This document shows positions 34,048 through 45,600 of a stretch of DNA of 64,000 bases, one piece after another. The notes beneath the pieces are model-generated. The model did no database searches. It was not told the origin of the DNA and was given only the letters and a program-made list of their open reading frames with translations. Position 1 is the first letter of the stretch, and each line of letters starts with the position of its first letter. Made by a program: the position numbers and the translations under genes. Source of the stretch: Pristionchus mayeri (taxonomy: Eukaryota > Nematoda > Chromadorea > Rhabditida > Neodiplogasteridae); contig BTRK01000004.1 in the NCBI GenBank assembly GCA_036245805.1, positions 17,794,001 to 17,858,000 of the forward strand, given 5' to 3'.

Positions 34048-34460
34048 TTGTAAGGGTGTGTGAGGCCCGATACAGAACAGTTCCCGAAGATCATACCGCG
34101 AGACCCCGGAATAGTCGAGCAAGGGGGTATAGCTCAGTGCAGCAGAGGAACATCAATGACTATGAACCCCCTCCAATACTGGAATTCCCATGCTGACTCC
34201 TTCTATCCCATCATCAAGAAACTGGCTCTCAAGTCACTTCCCATCCCAGCCACTTCAGACTCTGCCGAAAAGATACACAGTGCAGAAGTCTCACGCTTGT
34301 CCTGAGCCGCCTGTACCCTTGCTCTGGGGACTATGCCTCGGTGGAACTCGGCTGATGAGAGGGGCGGCATGTAAGGGTGTGTGAGGCCCGATACAGAACA
34401 GTTCCCGAAGATCATAGCGCGAGACCCCGGAATAGTCGAGCAATGGGTATAGCTCAGTGG
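34048..34460 (+). repeat. Direct repeat pair of about 89 bp (34048-34136 and 34371-34460)
   Basis: Both copies carry gtgtgtgaggcccgatacag, then gagaccccggaatagtcgag and the 5' part of a tRNA-like sequence (gggtatagctcagtg). Between them lies an inverted hAT fragment. The arrangement suggests that a tRNA-like locus was duplicated around, or split by, hAT-derived DNA. Confidence 0.7.
34134..34310 (+). pseudogene. Second hAT transposase fragment, inverted relative to the first
   Basis: The plus-strand frame reads GTSMTMNPLQYWNSHADSFY then LKSLPIPATSDSAEK, closely matching the minus-strand fragment at 33600-33730. The SAERV motif is altered to SAEKI and the rest is absent. Confidence 0.7.
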
Positions 34461-34515
34461 TTAAAGCACCCGTCACGTGATCGGAAGGTCGTGGGTTCGA
34501 ATCCCGCTGCCTCCA
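34443..34515 (+). tRNA. tRNA-like sequence, probably a pseudogene
   Basis: It has an A box (tagctcagtgg), a B box (ggttcgaatcc) and a good T arm (GTGGG/CCCGC), and its length fits tRNA numbering with A73. The 3' acceptor TGCCTCC would pair perfectly with GGGGGTA, the 5' end seen in the truncated copy at 34128, but here the 5' end is ATGGGTA. The anticodon arm pairs poorly and position 33 is not T. I therefore cannot assign an anticodon. It could be a decayed tRNA or a tRNA-derived repeat. Confidence 0.45.
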
Positions 34516-34570
34516 AAATGTCTTTTCGCTGACAATCTCACAGTATTGTTGTCTCGTTCTCTCACTTTCA

Positions 34571-35525
34571 CTCGACTAGCAATTCTGCGTTGATTCCTTC
34601 GATTCCAACGGATGCGAGCACCTAAACTAAAAGAAAGTGATAGTTCCGATGTACATAAAACCTGAATGAGATGTTCCCTCTCGTGCATGGGAAGATGAGC
34701 ACGCCACATCCGATCGAAAAGCGCGCGAATCAGTTGTTCTAGCTGTAAAAATTAAATATTTTCGCAGCATTTAAAGTGTTCGAACCTTTTCGGGTCGTGC
34801 TTCCTGCACAGCTAACAACAGTCGATTCGAAGCAGCAGTATTTGCAGCTCTGAGATACGGAACAATCTTGTCGGCCTGAATGAGTGCATGATACAATACA
34901 GTATTGTACTCAACGAGAACCATAAACGCACAACCAAAAGTTGTTTTTTTGAAAAATTGTTTGAAATTTTCACATTTGGCACGTTGGTGTCAATTCCGTG
35001 GAAGGCGAAGCCTCTTCGGAGGCGGCCTAAAAAAAAGTAGTCTTCTTCAAGGCTAATCTAGAACCAATTTAGCCGATCTGAGTTTGAAGGGGATTTCGCC
35101 AGAACTATTCACGACGGTTTTCGCACACTAACAATCGCATCGCTGGAGTATCCCTCTCACCTTTTGAGGTAGCGTCGTCAGAGGCGGAGGCACGTTGAGT
35201 TGTCTGAACTCAAATGTTGTGCTTCTGTCTCAAAATCATATTTCACTTGAATATCTCCGGAACGAGAACGGGACGCCATTCGACCACGAGTGAGGCGTGC
35301 TTGTCGCGAAGTCGAGCAAGAATCTGTAACGAATTTCAAGAACTTAGAACATGAGAATTTGTAATTACCTGGTCACTCTTTATACTTTCGCAATGCACGC
35401 AGAAGTGACAGATGTAGTGAACAACGGTGACGGTAATTGCATAAAATCATTACCTCGAAGCCCATGTAAGTATAGGGTGATTTAACGTCGAAGAAGTACT
35501 TGATCAGATGTTGGCGGGGCATCAT
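34571..35525 (-). pseudogene. Glutathione S-transferase kappa-like, 3' end missing
   Basis: The minus-strand start at 35525 gives MMPRQHLIKYFFDVKSPYTY, the kappa/DsbA-type opening with the (F/V)(D)xxSPY(T) motif. Later exons give ILARLRDKHASLVVEWRPVL, QLNVPPPLTTLPQK, RLRRGFAFHGIDTNVPN, IVPYLRAANTAASNRLLLAV, IRALFDRMWRAHLPMHERE and VLASVGIEGINAELL. The expected C-terminal part, with the GxFGxP region, is not found; instead the tRNA-like/hAT composite begins. Kappa GSTs conjugate glutathione in peroxisomes or mitochondria. The frame between PQK and RLRR does not join simply, so one exon boundary is unresolved. Probably truncated by the insertion. Confidence 0.6.
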
Positions 35526-35832
35526 TCTTCTAAACTGATTGAGAGGTAGCGAAATGAGACGCAAATGTTAGCCTAACAATCGTCACACGTGGCAGAAAAG
35601 AGAGAAAAGAGTGTGAAAGGAAGAGAACACGCGAGAAGAGGCAATACATCACTGATCACGGAGGGATCCGCACAAAGTGCACCCACCTTCTCTGTTTCAG
35701 TGATGCGTACTAGACAAATATCCTCTATGTATGGCGCTCTTCACATTTATATAGTTTCTTTATTTTTCACTTTCAGACACAAATAAAAGCAAAAACGTGC
35801 ATATAAATAATATTAAAACATTCGAAATTATT
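35526..35832. other. Spacer between GST-kappa start and UGT end
   Basis: No feature is recognised here. A 65-codon plus-strand frame has no motif. It probably holds the promoter of the minus-strand GST-like gene. Confidence 0.4.
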
Positions 35833-38800
35833 TTACTGTAGCTTCTTCAGCTTGTCTACAACACACTTGCTGCCTCTGCGGCATCCACAGCATCGCAGTG
35901 CGAAACGGACAAAAGTGACTAAGAGCACGAGCTTGAGAAGAACGACAAAGGCCAAGAAGGCAATCACATCCAGCGAGTGGTACACGAAGAAGTTGAGCTG
36001 CGTTCCGTACGGGACGAGATTGTCGAGCGACCTAAAGTGGATGTTTAAGCCATTTGCACATCTTGTTTTTTTACTGAACGACGATAGGCTGATGAGAGCC
36101 ATTGTATTGGTTCAGTTTAATTAAGCGAAGTGCATACTTGTGCTGGGCGAGGAACTCGGTCCATCGCACTAGAAGCGTCTCCGAGGAAACTGGACGAGTA
36201 GCGATCATCTCCTTCACTCGACGCGCGTTTTTCTTCAGCCTGACACGAGAATACAATTGGTTTGCTTAACGTATCTTAGAGATGAATCCACTTTCAGACA
36301 AAGTGGGTAATATAAAACTGTTGAAGACGAAGAATAGAAGAGGGAGGAGAATAACAATGGATAATTATTGCTTACGTCTCATCCTGAACTAGTCGTTTGA
36401 CTGCAGCGAGCACGTTCGGATTGTTGATATCGGTCTTGACCAGATTTATACCCATTCCCAGGCGCTCCGGAAGTCGGCCATTCCTGAAAAAATAATCTCA
36501 TGTTTCGGAAAAAGATTGTGATTTTCGTAAAACTATTTATTAACATTGGGAGCGGACTTGGGTTGGTCGCCGAATAGTCCGGTGGTGAGGATGGGCACGC
36601 CTGCATGCAGCACATCTTGTATGCTGTTGTAGCCTCCGTGGGAGATCAGGCCAAGTGTTTTGGGGTGCTCTGAAGGCAAAATGCATTTGGGAAAAATTTG
36701 CATTCTGTATCAACAAAAAGATTAAAGAATTTAATTATATCATAGATTATGAGTTTGAATCAAGATAAAACTCACGCAGAAGATCCGTCTGAGGGAGCCA
36801 CTTGGCAGCGTACACATTCGGTGGGAGAACAGTCGCGATCTCTTCCGGTTTCTCGTACCTGGAATAGGATATAATTCGAAATATGGAGCTCGATCGTCGT
36901 AGATAATATGCGAAATGAAGTGACCATGGTAGAAAATTGGAACCATCGTACCTAATGAAGAATTGCACATCCGGAAACTGGGCGAACGCATTGAAGTACG
37001 CCTCCTTCCAGCTAAAATTGAGAAATATACATATTTTACGTTCATTTGTAATTTAAATTATGACAATTAACTTACAGATCGGGCATCAAATACATGGGCG
37101 AATACGATCCAAAGGTCATAACGACGATACCTCGAGCATTCTTTACGCGACTTGCAAACTCCTAAAGTTTGTATTGATTTATTCCAGATTTATTCAAAAA
37201 AATTGTAAACCTCAACGAGCGGTTTTGCGTCCCTCTGCTTCATGGCGATTCCTCCAATGTAGACGATCTTCGCGAGCGTCGGACGAGGAGGGTCGTACAA
37301 TTCGTTGGAGTTCAGCAATATGAGAGGGGCCTGAAAAAAAGGACTCGCTAAGCCTCAATGCATTTTTCTAAATAAATGAAATGGCGAAACGAGAGTTTAG
37401 GTAAAGATTCTAATATTTTTTTCCTGAATGAACCTTGGTAATGAGTTCGACCAGATCCGGGAAGTCCTCTCCAAACTCCTTCTTGAATATGGCCGTCTCC
37501 TTGTCGACTGTCCACCTGAATGAGAAATTGACTTATTTTGTTACAATCGCGATATCTAAAGAAACGAGCAATCTGTGCTTACGATCGCCAGTAGTACTTG
37601 AAGAGAGCGTGTCCGATGAAGGATTTGATCCTTTCCACGAAGCTCATCTCATCAGAAGCGTCCATGATCATCGCTGCAAGTAATCTGTGATGAAACTGAT
37701 TTGATTTCTTAAGCCAAGGCGGATGATATTCTAGGTGGTCTTGAATTCCTATAGCAATCGTGTTGAAGTTGACTATGTGTCCAAATAAAAATATCAAACG
37801 CTAGTCTCACGGGGGCAGTAGGAGGGCGGTTGCGGCACGCCCATCACCTCGGCCACGTTGTCCATGAGCCCGCCCGAGCTCAGCCAGATCCACGTCGGAA
37901 TTTCTGCAAGGGAGCAATTGTTGCAGAATTCTTTATTAATACTAACTAAATAAGGCGCTTGAAATTTTCATGCATCTAGAAGTTCATGAAAACGGTGTGG
38001 ACGAATTTATTGAACTCATAGCCCCACTACGCGGATCCCTGATGAGCGATAGCCTACTTGTCAGATGGATGATGCCAACGGGGCAGAAGTTGTACATGTG
38101 AGTGAAGGCGAGGTCGTATTTGCTGTTCTCGACATCCGCGAGAAACTCCTTGTCCTTGACGAAAACTAAATTTTGCCAATCAATTAATCAATTAATTTGC
38201 ATATTATAGAGCCGCAACATCAACTAAATTGTGCTAAGAATAACAATTGATTGCGCTTACTATCACATGATTTGTACATCTCGCCAAAGGCGGCGAACGA
38301 TCGGCGCACTGCAGGATCGAAGAAGGAGACATCGTTGTAGGAGAAGTAGGCCTGATCTTTGACCAGCTGCTCCCCGTCCATTCCGAACGACCCGTTAACG
38401 TGCACCACTGAAATATAAAACGTATTTTTTTAATTCATTCAATTTTTTCTTCGTGAAGCACTGATACTATAGGAATTTTGCTTCAAAAAAGAGAGAAAAC
38501 ATCGTCAAGCAAACGTGCATCGAATGCGCGAGTCGATGTCCAGCTTGGGGTTGTTATTGTTGAAGAAGCGCATCATGTAGATGGTTACGTCGTGACCTGC
38601 ATTTGCCAGAGCTTCTCCAACTCGTTTGTTCCAGAGCACCTGCATTACCGGACTATCTTTCCAGTAATTATGCTGGTTTTTGGTGGAAACCTATCACTTT
38701 CATGGATAAAATTAATAAAACTCGTTCACAATCTACCTGACTGTTGGCCATGTGCGGGGCGAATATTGCGATCTTGTACACTGTCTTCGTCTCCCCGTTC

Positions 38801-39031
38801 TCATCGACCAAGCGCACTGCTTCTTCAGGTGAAGAAGCGACGGGTAAGGAACTGAGGAAGGCTTTTCGATTATGCTTTTCCGTCTGAGACCACGAATGTT
38901 GCTCGCTGTACCAACTTTCTTTTATGGTCTTGACTGTATTATTCCGAAAGTGTGTACCTAGAACCTGTTGAACGGGACGCCGCTGATGCAGATCCGAAGA
39001 GGATGCATGCCAGATGAAGAAGCCAACGCAT
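35833..39031 (-). CDS. UDP-glucuronosyltransferase 1, catalytic His replaced by Gln
   Basis: About 16 minus-strand exons begin at 39031 with a signal peptide, MRWLLHLACILFGSASAASR. The N-terminal acceptor domain opens with YKIAIFAPHMANSQVLWNKR; the position that is His in most UGTs (and in both neighbours) is Gln. The sugar-binding half carries GIVVMTFGSYSPM, YAAKWLPQTDLL, then LGLISHGGYNSIQDVLHAGV and FGDQ, matching the UGT signature. The end has NLVPYGTQLNFFVYHSLDV, one membrane span and a KKLQ tail, a KKxx ER-retrieval motif. It should sit in the ER with its active site in the lumen. Missing His suggests altered mechanism or a non-canonical clade. Exons are otherwise intact. Confidence 0.8.
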
Positions 39032-39451
39032 CTAAATTCCAACATCTCCAAATTAGAAACTGTGCAAATCAAAACAAACATATCACGAACAATGCTTATC
39101 AGCTTGCGTGTTGCCCCTTCGCTTGCTCATTTTATCTTGCTCCGTTGATGCAGAGATGGGATGGTAGTGAAACAGAGAACTTGCGAGGGAAAAGGCCGAA
39201 GGTGAGAGTGGAGAGAAGGAGAAGGAATGGCTTGCGAAATAGTCGAGTGTTTGCGCAATTAGAGATCGCGTTCTCGCGTGAATGAATATGAAGTGATTGT
39301 GAAATGCTCGGAAGAGATGTGGAGAGCGCAACCAGAGTCGGTTCTGATTGTACCCGCGCCTTTATCAGCTAGTTCTAGTTGTAGGTCGTTATGAAATCTA
39401 TCGAGGGTCAGCGATCTTTTTTCCTTTTCATGATCAGTATGAATTTTCTTT
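39032..39451. other. Promoter side of UGT 1; nothing specific recognised
   Basis: The region upstream of the minus-strand UGT contains short purine-rich runs and no coding exon. The palindromic repeat B begins at about 39452. Confidence 0.35.
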
Positions 39452-41028
39452 CTGAGAGGAATCGCGAGAGAATCGACCACGCCGCGGCGGTAGGAAAAAA
39501 ATGTGTCCTATCTGGCAACAAATTCAAGTATAAGTATTTCAAATCATGCTCTTTCAAACTGCGTCGTCAGAATTTTGATATCGGTCGCCATCTTCGAGAT
39601 TCAGAAAGCCAAACTTGGTACTATTACTTTTCGACATTCAAATCGGGGCCACTTAAATGATCATAACTTCGTTTAAAATGAAGATAGAAGGTCGTTCTTT
39701 TTTAGAAAGAAAGCTACCACCAAGCTCGACAACATTATCAAGACGACATCATTCCTGGTCTTCATCATGGTGCAGGGCGATCGGGCGGACCAAAAATGAC
39801 GTATCTTTGGAAATCGGAAAAAAAGTTGGGTTATCATGTTTAAGTTTAAGTTCATACATGGAACTAACTTCACGCCAAAAATTAGGGCAATCTGGGTATA
39901 GACAACATAAAAAGGTCTCACTTTTGTGCGGCGACCCCAAAATGAGTTCTGGTAAAGAGTACTTACGTATCTTCAATTGGCCTGATTTGGGCTCAAAATC
40001 ATTCAAAAACATCCAAAACAACATTCTAAGTATCTACCCCCCCATGTTGTAGCTCTTCCATTGGTAATAAATGGCCACATGACCGAAAATTTGAAATTCC
40101 ATATTTTGACCAATTTCAACATGCGGGATGGGCCCAAATGCATTAAATGGGTTTCAAATAATGTAAATACATCCCTCGAAACAGCTCAAAGAAAAAGGGC
40201 TACTGAAAAGAGGAAATTTCACCTGAAGAATCCAAGGAAACACGCAAAACTGTGACTCCGGTAAAAATAGGGATAGAGACTCGGCTTTTGGTTAGAAATG
40301 TAGAGCACGATGAGCTAAACATTTCATCTGTTGAAAGTGAGTCTCTATCTTTACGTTGACGCGAGCTGTTGAAATTGGTCAAAATATAGAATTTAAAATT
40401 TTCGGTCATGTGGCCATTTATGAAGAAGGGGTAGATACTTAGAATGTTGTTTTGGATGTTTTTGAATGATTTTGAGCCCAAATCAGGCCAATTGAAGATA
40501 GGGAAGTACTCTTTTCCAGAACTCATTTTGGGGTCGCCGCACAAAAGTGAGACCTTTTTTTTGTCTATACCCAGGTTGCCCTAATTTTTGGCGTGAAGTT
40601 AGTTCCATGTATGAACTTAAACTTAAACATGATAACCCAAAAGGTTTTTCCGATTTCCAAAGATACGTCATGTTTGGTCCGCCCGATCGCCCTGCACCAC
40701 GATGAAGACCAGGAATGATGTCGTCTAGATCAAGTTGTAGAGCATGGTGGTAGCTTTCTTTCTAAAAAAAGAACGACCTTCTATCTTCATTTTAAACGAA
40801 GTTATGATCATTTAAGTGGCCCAGATTTGAATGTCGAAAAGTGATAGTTCCAAGTTTGGCCTTCTGAATCTCGAAGATGACGACCGATATCAAAGTTCTG
40901 ACGACGCAGTTTGAAAGAGCATCATTTGAAATACTTACTACCAAAATTATAGCGGGATAAGATAAACTTGAATCCTACTGCCGCTAACCCCCCTAAAATG
41001 GTCGATTCTCTCGCGATTCGACTCATAT
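39452..41028. mobile_element. Palindromic repeat B
   Basis: The halves are inverted copies: the left end tgagaggaatcgcgagagaa pairs with ttctctcgcgattcgactca at the right end. Internal pairs include 39660-39715 with 40750-40810, and 39880-40020 with 40440-40580. The terminal and atgctctttcaaactgcg modules match element A. The centre (40318-40355) contains catctgttgaaagtgagtct, also found in modified form in the repeat at 61199-63214. No coding content was recognised. Confidence 0.75.
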
Positions 41029-41319
41029 AAGATTGATTTGACCATTTTATAGAGGAAGAAACGGCGTTCCCCTAAATGCAGCCCACTTTGTTAACTCAGA
41101 TAGTGAACAATGGAGCAACAATGAGCCACTCGCGCGTCCTGTGGCTTGCGAGGGATGAATGTGGTCTACTTCTTCAATATGGGACACTAGCGAAGAATGA
41201 ACTCGAATTTATTTTATTTTGCAAATGGAAATATCAGCAAATTATGGAGTACAAAACTGTTTATATAAAAATATGAAAATGCAATGAAAATATGAAAATA
41301 ATATAAAAATGATGAAAAT

Positions 41320-42241
41320 ACAGTTATATCACGCGATTGCAAGAAAATCTTCTCAGAGATTGCAAGAAAACGGACCCCCCGCGGAACCAGGAGCCCCAAC
41401 TTTCAGCAGTATCCTCAAGATATTTATGCCAAAGTATATTGGGGACATGAAAACTTTTGACGTTGGCCGTTTTTCACAGAACCGGCTTTTAGGCATTTTC
41501 CGGTTTCAGGACCGGCTCTGTCATATTTCAGCTCCCAGATGAGCTACAAGGATGGCTTTGAGCTCAAAATGTGCGGACAATTATTTCCAACAACTTTATG
41601 TTAACGAGGAAGTCCTAGATATTCACCTTCATATAGAAAATTTGAAAAATGTGAATCCAAGACCAGAAAATAAGTCCTACCGTCTTTGGAACCCACTTTT
41701 CTCCCAGTTTTCGTTGCAGATTTGAATTCTACGATATCGATTTAGGCTAGAAAAATTAAAGTCTGGTCCCGGTAGGGGTGGGGTAAGCATTTATGGGCGC
41801 CAATATTGCAAAAATGTCATAAAAACTCGATTTTTTCGTTTTTCAACGTTGCATATAAATCGACGTTCAGCTTCAGTCTTACTATAATTCGCTTAGAATA
41901 GCTTGAAACCATCATTTGTTCATACACAAGTAATTTGGAGGGCATCCGAGAAAATTTTATTTTAAAGGAGGACTGTAGGCAAAGTTTAACTTTGGACCCT
42001 TTCATAACCATGGCCAAGCTCCTCTTAACGACTAAAGGCTCCAAAAAAATTAAATCAATATCTCTACTCTCAACAGAGTTATGATTAGTTGGCTGATTAC
42101 CATGGAAGCTTGATGGGCCATGGAAGTGCGCGAATTCAAATATCTTGAAGTTTTGTTAAAAACTGTGGGGATCGAACCGCGGGGGGTCCGTTTTCATGCA
42201 ATCTCTCAGAAAACGCGTGATATATAACTGTTGTGTAGCGT
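41320..42241. mobile_element. Palindromic-end repeat D
   Basis: The ends acagttatatcacgcg and cgcgtgatatataactgt are inverted copies. Next to them, caagaaaacggacccccc at the left pairs with ggggggtccgttttcatg at the right. The interior holds ggcttttaggcattttccgg (about 41486-41505), the module seen in the other palindromes, but otherwise is not strongly palindromic. It ends 13 bases before the duplicated P450 exon. Confidence 0.7.
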
Positions 42242-42253
42242 TTAATGCGGGCA

Positions 42254-42440
42254 TCACTTTCGCTCTGCCAGCCTCACGAATAGTTTGCCGTCTTTGGGAC
42301 TAAGCAAAATGCCGGCGTTCACCGTCTTCAGCTCTTCCTACAATAATGGATATATTAAACTATGCATAATTTAAATAAAAAATGTGTGTGTGCTAAGTGA
42401 GTGACGAATCTTCTTACACGTATACGGGGCCTAAGCCGTA
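42254..42440 (-). pseudogene. Duplicated last exon of the P450
   Basis: Minus-strand exon 42337-42254 reads EELKTVNAGILLSPKDGKLF and ends RLAERK then stop, nearly identical to the real last exon at 42688-42605. The previous exon's end is also present near 42395-42430 (RRFVTHLAHT against [10 protein letters not shown]). No further P450 exons accompany it. It is a partial tandem duplication, or an alternative 3' end. Confidence 0.75.
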
Positions 42441-42604
42441 TGGCCGGTTCACCGGACAAGAGCCCAATATTCTAATTTTGAGAATAGTTAACTTTTCTAA
42501 ACTCTTTTATTTTTATCAATATTTTTATGCGAATAGAAAGAGCACAACAATCAGGTTCAAAAACAAATGGTGATTACACTGTTCTTGGGCGTTTGATACA
42601 CTAT

Positions 42605-45600
42605 TCATTTTCGCTCGACTAGTCTAACAAATAGTTGGCCGTCTTTGGGACTTAGCAAAACGCCTGCGTTCATCGTCGTCAGCTCTTCCTACAATAAATA
42701 AAATGTATTTTAAAATATGATTAATTTCAGTTGAAAAAACTAACATGTCCTGGTGTTAGCTCAGTGACGAATCTTCTCGTCACTTCCGCCAGCACCGTCT
42801 TGAATTCCATTTCGGCGAAGCGTGCGCCCACACAATTGCGAGGACCGATGCCAAAGGGGAGATAGGTGGCTGACCAGACGGCCTTACTGTTGTCATCGAG
42901 GAATCTTTAAAAAAAAATCTATCTGCAATTAAGAATTCTTCTTAGAATCACGATATTGAAATGGAAAGAAGAGCCTCCACCGGAATCTAAACTCTGTAAG
43001 CGATGCCTTCATTTGTCGTCGTTGTACCTCTCAGGGATGAACTCTCTCGGTCGTTCGTAGTGCTCCTCGTTCCACATAACGGCGTGCACCGGCACGACGA
43101 CACTCACGCCCTCGGGAACACGAATTCCACCTCCGATCGTCGTCTCCCTAGAGAGGAGTAGCCGTATCTTCATTCATCTAACATAGTTGCAAGAGAATGC
43201 ACGAGTGGGAAACATAATCAAGCGTCAAAGTTGACACCCATGCAGATACATATTCCACTTCGAGAACCCAGTGTGCACGTGAGCAGCTCACTTGATGCAT
43301 CGTCGACCGGTGAAAGTGACGACAGGAGGAAGGACGCGCAGTGATTCAGAGTAAACGGCATGCTGAATCGCCACTTTTAGTTGTCAGAAGTTGTTCAAAA
43401 ATTGATTCAAATTGGATTCAAATCGATCGAAATGTACATATTTTTATTACAGTCAAACACTTACCAGATACGGTAGTTTCATCACACGTTCATAATCAAT
43501 GTTTTCGTTGTCGGCAAAAGCCGAGGTTATTTCTTCGAGGAGCTTCTTTTGAACCTAAAAAAATAATTATTGAAAGTATACTTTATTTAAAATTTTTACA
43601 ATACAGTCGCGTCGGAAAGTTTTCGGGCACTTTTTCAATTCCCTATAATTTTCTCCGCCGGAAAGATACAATTCTGATATCCAGCCATGGTATACCAAAT
43701 TCATCATAGATTACGGTGACTGTATAGGGGTCTCACGATGATCGATAATTATTGCGTAGTGATGACGCAATCAAAATGTACTTTTTCAAAACGGCATTAT
43801 TCTTACATGGATTTTTTCCTGCTGGCCAAACTTTCTGAGGTTGGAGTCATGCCCGAGTACTACCCAGAAAAAATTTTTGAAGTTGCTGCTTGACGGCACA
43901 TTTGCTGCAGCCTTGCTGCAAAATTAAGGTCGAAAATTCAGATCTCGGCTCCTAGTCAAGCTAGAGACTGGTTCAAGGCATCAAAATGATCGCCATCGTG
44001 AGCCCAGATGATCCTGAGAATATGAACACAATATCAGAAAATTTGCCCTCAGGGCACGAAAAAATCACTTTTTTGGATGACCATTTTTGCGACATTCATA
44101 ACTATGTGGGAAACGTAGGTAAAAATCTGGTTTTTGCATAGGAATGTTCAAAATGTATTAAAGATGTGATTTCCAACTTTTTAGAGTGTTTGGATAACTT
44201 TCCTGCCCGCAGCGTGCGTTTTCCCGAGGTATACTAGGGTCGGAAAAAACCTTGTTTACCCCTATGAGCGAGAGAGTACAGACGACGAGAGTGCGTAAAT
44301 AGGGTGATTCCCGTCCCTAGTATGCCTCCGAAAAACGAACGCCGCGGGCAGGAAAGATGTCCAATTAATCTAAAAAGTTGGGAATCCGGCCTCCAATACA
44401 TTTTGAACATTCCTATGCAAAAACCAGATTTTTACCTACATTTCCCACATAGTTATGAATGTCGCAAAAATGGTCATCCAAAAAAGTGATTTTTTCGTGC
44501 CCTGAGGGCAAATTTTGAGATATTATTTTCATATTCTCAGGATCATCTGGACTCATGATGGCGATCATTTTGATACCTTGAACCAGTCTCTAGCTTGACT
44601 AGGAGCCGAGATCTGAATTTTCGACCTCGATTTTGCAGCAAGGCTGCAACAAATGTGCGGTCGCGCAGCAACCTCAAAAAAATTTTCTGGGTAGACCTCG
44701 GGCATGACTCCAACCTCAGAAAGTTTGGCGAGCTGGAAAAAATCCTTGTAAGAATAATACCGTTTTGAATAAGTGCATTTTGATTGTGTCATCACTACGT
44801 AATAATTTGCGATCATCGTGAGACCCCAATACATTCACCGTAATCTACGATGAATTTGGTATACCATGGCTGGATATCAGAATTGTAACTTTCCTGAGGA
44901 GAAAATTATAGGGAATTGAAAAAGTGCCCGAAAACTTTCCAACGCGACTGTACGTCAGTGTGTTTTGCGAGCAAGTACGAGGCAAATGCGAGTGCCGTAG
45001 ATGTCGTCTCGTATCCGGCGACGAAAAATCCCCACGAATTCGAGACGATGATATCATGATGAAATGGTCGCTCCTAAACGAGTGCACCGTTATAATCACG
45101 TACTTATGAGTCATGGTTTCGATGTGAAGATAATGGAATACACATATTCATTTTGATTAAACCTCACTCCGTTTTCAATTCGTTTCTCATTTTCAGCCAG
45201 CATCAAATCGATAAGATCGGGAAGAGGACGGTACTGAAAGTGATTTTGATAAAATGTTCCATTTAAAGATACATTTTCTAAAACAATGGATGATTAATTT
45301 GCACTCACATTTCCAGTGGCGCGTTCCTTGCTTCGTTTCAGAATACTCTCCGAAAGCATCTCCAAAATGATTCGTTCTTCACGGCCACATATCGAATAGC
45401 GACGGAGATATTTGAAGACTGGGAAGAACACTGGAATTGTGCATGAAAATAGGTGCTTTAACTGGTAGAACTAAAGAACTCACAAGAGAGTCTCCACACC
45501 CACGAATTGTTGTAGTTACTGTTTGCCATGTACTTCCGGACTCGCGAATAGTAGTCATTCGCGCGGTCCTTAGGTCAGATCATTTGTAAATTGTTATTAA

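Noticed and set aside
34048..34460. CRISPR-like or phage-type repeat
   Set aside because: Only two direct copies with transposon DNA between them, in a eukaryotic context; no array.
34473..34709. Minus-strand frame ending in GGSGIRTHDLPIT
   Set aside because: This peptide arises from reading a tRNA-like sequence antisense; it overlaps the tRNA-like unit and the damaged GST exon, so it is not a gene.
39259..39480. 73-codon minus frame MVDSLAIPL...
   Set aside because: It is a terminal-repeat shadow of palindrome B running into the UGT upstream region.
43341..45114. Several 60-122-codon frames around the P450 introns
   Set aside because: They mix P450 exons read in the wrong frame with inverted arms of element F; no independent support.
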